A stretch of DNA of 7,520 nucleotides. It comes from Candidatus Yonathbacteria bacterium RIFCSPHIGHO2_01_FULL_51_10. GTDB taxonomy: Bacteria; Patescibacteriota; Minisyncoccia; Phycocordibacterales; UBA1539_B. The position numbers and the translations under genes were made by a program. The stretch covers positions 1 to 7,520 of the forward strand of contig MHUS01000020.1 of NCBI GenBank assembly GCA_001823505.1, written 5' to 3'. The notes beneath the pieces were generated by a model. The model saw only the letters and a list, made by a program, of their open reading frames with translations. It searched no databases and had not been told where the DNA came from. Positions 5,835 to 7,520 of the stretch are shown in pieces (within the stretch, counting starts at the first letter, position 1; every line of letters begins with the position of its first letter).

Positions 5835-6897
5835 AAAGAAAGGTGTCGCATTTGTCGGCCTCTCAGGCGGGGTGGATAGCTCGGTTGCCGCCGCGCTACT
5901 TAAGCGTGACGGCTACACGGTCGTGGGAGTATTCATGAAGACGTGGTCTCCCGATTTTTTGCCGTGCACATGGAAAGAAGAGCGCATCGATGCCATGCGC
6001 GTTGCGGCGCATCTCGATATTCCTTTTCTGACGTTTGACCTTGAAGAAGTGTACCGACAAGGTGTGGCTGAGAGTATGATCAACTCATACAAAGCAGGGC
6101 AGACGCCCAACCCTGATGTACTGTGCAACCGTGAAGTCAAATTTGGTGCATTCTTCAAACGGGCGCGAGCGCTCGGTGCTGACTATGTGGCAACAGGACA
6201 CTATGCTCGCGTGCAAGCCAAAGGCACGGCGACAGAACTTCTTGCCGGCGTTGATCCTGCGAAAGATCAATCATATTTTCTTTGGACACTTGGTCAGGAA
6301 GAGCTTTCTCGCACACTCTTTCCCGTTGGTGGATTCACCAAGGATGCTATTCGCGCAATCGCGCGCCATGAAGGGCTCCCTACCGCAGAAAAGAAAGACA
6401 GCCAAGGCGTTTGTTTCTTGGGGCAGCTTGATATGAAAGATTTTCTTTCGCACTATATCAAAACAGAATCGGGACCTGTTATTGACACCACAGGAGCCGT
6501 TATCGGTACCCATCGCGGAGCACTACTCTACACGCTCGGGGAGCGGCATGGGTTTACGATCACACAAAAAACAGCGCAAGAAGCGCCCTACTATATTGTT
6601 GGCAAAGATGTCGGCACAAACACGGTCATGGTGTCTCACGAGCAGCCGATAGGGGGTACGGCAGGGTCAAACAAGGTGTTGCTTGCCGAGATAAATTGGA
6701 TTAGCGATTTGCCACAGGAAGGTCGAGAATACCACGCGCAGGTTCGTTATCATGGCGAGCAAATCCCGTGTCGCATTGATGTGACCGGCAAGGAGAGCGC
6801 TCGTGTTGTTTTTTCACAATCGCATCTCGTGGCCCCGGGGCAGTCGGTGGTTCTCTATGACGACATGCGCTGCATGGGCGGCGGGGTAGTTAAGTAA
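5815..6897 (+). CDS. mnmA: MnmA, tRNA-specific 2-thiouridylase
   Basis: MnmA is a cytoplasmic enzyme that adenylates U34 and transfers sulfur to make 2-thiouridine at the wobble position of Glu, Gln and Lys tRNAs. From GTG 5815 it has 360 residues, close to the 368 of E. coli. SGGVDSS (17-23) is the PP-loop that binds ATP. Cys104 in TPNPDVLCNREVKFG and Cys200 in DSQGVCFLG match the two catalytic cysteines (E. coli Cys102 and Cys199). TGHYAR (127-132), KDQSYFLW (150-157), LLYTLGERHG (237-246) and the terminal RCMGGGVV (352-359) are further family blocks. I chose GTG 5815 because it leaves MSQVPTRKKGVAFVG before the PP-loop, like the E. coli N-terminus, and only 20 nt overlap with the pilin gene. 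In-frame ATGs at 5758, 5770 and 5782 are alternatives; 5770 has the best ribosome binding site. The protein identity is firm and the start is not. Confidence 0.95.
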   Translation: MSQVPTRKKGVAFVGLSGGVDSSVAAALLKRDGYTVVGVFMKTWSPDFLPCTWKEERIDAMRVAAHLDIPFLTFDLEEVYRQGVAESMINSYKAGQTPNPDVLCNREVKFGAFFKRARALGADYVATGHYARVQAKGTATELLAGVDPAKDQSYFLWTLGQEELSRTLFPVGGFTKDAIRAIARHEGLPTAEKKDSQGVCFLGQLDMKDFLSHYIKTESGPVIDTTGAVIGTHRGALLYTLGERHGFTITQKTAQEAPYYIVGKDVGTNTVMVSHEQPIGGTAGSNKVLLAEINWISDLPQEGREYHAQVRYHGEQIPCRIDVTGKESARVVFSQSHLVAPGQSVVLYDDMRCMGGGVVK

Positions 6898-6935
6898 AAC
6901 AGGGGCAGTTGTAAAGACCGAGCTGTTGTTTTTTT
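6898..6935 (+). terminator. Possible weak intrinsic terminator after mnmA
   Basis: AACAG (6898-6902) pairs with CTGTT (6923-6927) and is followed by a G and seven T residues (6929-6935). Additional GG/CC pairs (6903-6904 with 6918-6919) can form inside with a 3-nt bulge. An alternative stem is CAGTT (6906-6910) with AGCTG (6921-6925). Location right after the mnmA stop fits a terminator, but the stem is short and imperfect. Confidence 0.45.
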
Positions 6936-6953
6936 GCACACGGTTGATATACT
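6926..6953 (+). promoter_or_regulatory. Candidate promoter for the secreted fibre-like gene
   Basis: TTGTTT (6926-6931), a 16-nt spacer ending in TGA (extended -10) and TATACT (6948-6953) form a plausible sigma-70-type promoter. Transcription would start near 6960, leaving only about five bases before ATG 6965. The -35 lies inside the T-tract of the preceding terminator. A second -10-like TATATT (6957-6962) would start transcription inside the coding region and is less likely. Confidence 0.5.
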
Positions 6954-6964
6954 TTGTATATTAT

Positions 6965-7520
6965 ATGAACATCCGCAGAGCTGTTTTTGTTGTTGCGTTG
7001 GCACTTACTCTCAGCGGAGCACTCTTTAGATTTCCGGTAAGTTTTGCCGCAGAAACTACTGCGTTTCCACAGAGCGGATTTGCAACTCAATTTAAAATTA
7101 AAGCACAGCTCGCTTCAGTGTATACGGCGGTGCAAGATTTTTGGAACTCCCTATTCTCCTCATCAGAACCCACGCCAACTCTCCCCACACCCACCACACC
7201 ACCACCCGCACCCCCACGCGTGGTCACACAACCCGCACCTGCACCACAACCAGCCCTCACACCAAAAGCAACACCTCCCACTCCACGTCCCACCACCCCA
7301 GCATCCTACACAGTGCTCGCGGGTGTCTCCGCAGCAACCCTCGACCAAAAGATCAGTGAGCTCCACCAGACACTCTTGGCCGAGATCGCCGCCTCTCGCG
7401 CAAACACTACCGCACAGGACCAAGCAACCTGGAACGCCATCGCCCTCTCCCAGCGCATCAACAACCTCTCCTCCGTTACGATCTCCAACCCCACCATCAC
7501 AGGAGCAACCATCACGAGTG
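6965..7520 (+). CDS. Secreted surface/fibre-like protein, N-terminal part (runs off the window)
   Basis: The frame stays open for 185 codons from ATG 6965 to the window edge. Residues 1-29 are a Sec-type signal peptide: MNIRR, a hydrophobic core VFVVALALTLSGAL, then cleavage probably near SFAA-E. Residues about 30-65 contain GFATQFKIKAQLASV and VQDFWNSLFSSS. Residues 66-116 are a Pro/Thr/Ala-rich linker, a typical extended spacer across a cell wall or surface layer. Residues about 118-170 (VLAGVSAATLDQKISELHQT to LSQRINNLSS) look helical and coiled-coil-like. The last part, VTISNPTITGATITS, has the Ile/Thr alternation of beta-rich fibre repeats, as in tail-fibre-like and adhesin-like proteins. 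It has its own promoter and probably belongs to a new transcription unit. Surface localisation follows from the signal peptide; an oligomeric fibre role is inferred. From the linker on, codons favour C at the third position and G is rare. Confidence 0.75.
   Translation, partial: MNIRRAVFVVALALTLSGALFRFPVSFAAETTAFPQSGFATQFKIKAQLASVYTAVQDFWNSLFSSSEPTPTLPTPTTPPPAPPRVVTQPAPAPQPALTPKATPPTPRPTTPASYTVLAGVSAATLDQKISELHQTLLAEIAASRANTTAQDQATWNAIALSQRINNLSSVTISNPTITGATITS
7160..7312 (+). repeat. C-rich low-complexity tract encoding the Pro/Thr linker
   Basis: This stretch encodes residues 66-116 of the secreted protein and consists mainly of CCN, ACN and GCN codons, so the + strand is rich in C and A and poor in G. 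It is not an exact tandem repeat. Runs of C at 7183-7186, 7190-7192, 7205-7207 and 7211-7215 give four G-runs on the minus strand. Confidence 0.7.

Noticed and set aside
7160..7312. CRISPR-like or tandem repeat array in the C-rich tract
   Set aside because: There is no fixed repeat unit or spacer length; the pattern is explained by Pro/Thr/Ala codons.
7087..7423. Minus-strand Gly/Val/Trp/Cys-rich frames over the C-rich tract
   Set aside because: These are composition artefacts of the C-rich + strand sequence; the + strand frame has a signal peptide and a coherent domain order.

Overview
All six genes lie on the + strand and are packed tightly. The gene content suggests a Candidate Phyla Radiation (Patescibacteria) bacterium, probably of the Parcubacteria/Kaiserbacteria type. 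This rests on a sigma region 4 plus HARE-HTH regulator, a CPR-style secretion-associated membrane protein, a MurC with CPR-like motif variants, an isolated GspG-like pseudopilin and start codons mostly without Shine-Dalgarno sequences. The assignment comes from recalled family features, not from a database search.

Layout. Bases 1-167 hold no convincing gene, but a sigma-70-type promoter (about 83-111) precedes the first gene. The first gene (168-1199) encodes a transcription regulator built from a sigma region 4 helix-turn-helix, a linker region and two C-terminal winged-helix segments. A near-perfect intrinsic terminator overlaps its stop codon. A compact gene string follows: a membrane-anchored protein of the type IV secretion-associated kind (1260-2507), mltG (2509-3525), murC (3522-4940), a type IV pilin/GspG-like pseudopilin (4974-5834) and mnmA (about 5815-6897). 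The junctions are a 1-nt gap, a 4-nt ATGA overlap, a 33-nt gap carrying a possible promoter and a pilin/mnmA overlap. A weak terminator and a new promoter follow mnmA. The last gene (6965 to beyond the window) encodes an exported protein with a signal peptide, a Pro/Thr-rich linker, a coiled-coil-like segment and the start of fibre-like repeats. Its DNA becomes strongly C-rich and G-poor.

Functionally, MurC adds L-Ala to UDP-MurNAc in peptidoglycan precursor synthesis and MltG cuts nascent glycan strands, so these two form a cell-wall pair. The upstream membrane protein, the pilin and the terminal secreted protein are envelope or surface components. MnmA is tRNA-modification housekeeping. I see no complete, clearly undescribed system. 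The best leads are the secretion-type protein that ends where an ATPase domain usually begins, the sigma4-HARE regulator, the cut-off surface fibre gene and the repeated placement of -10 elements just upstream of start codons.
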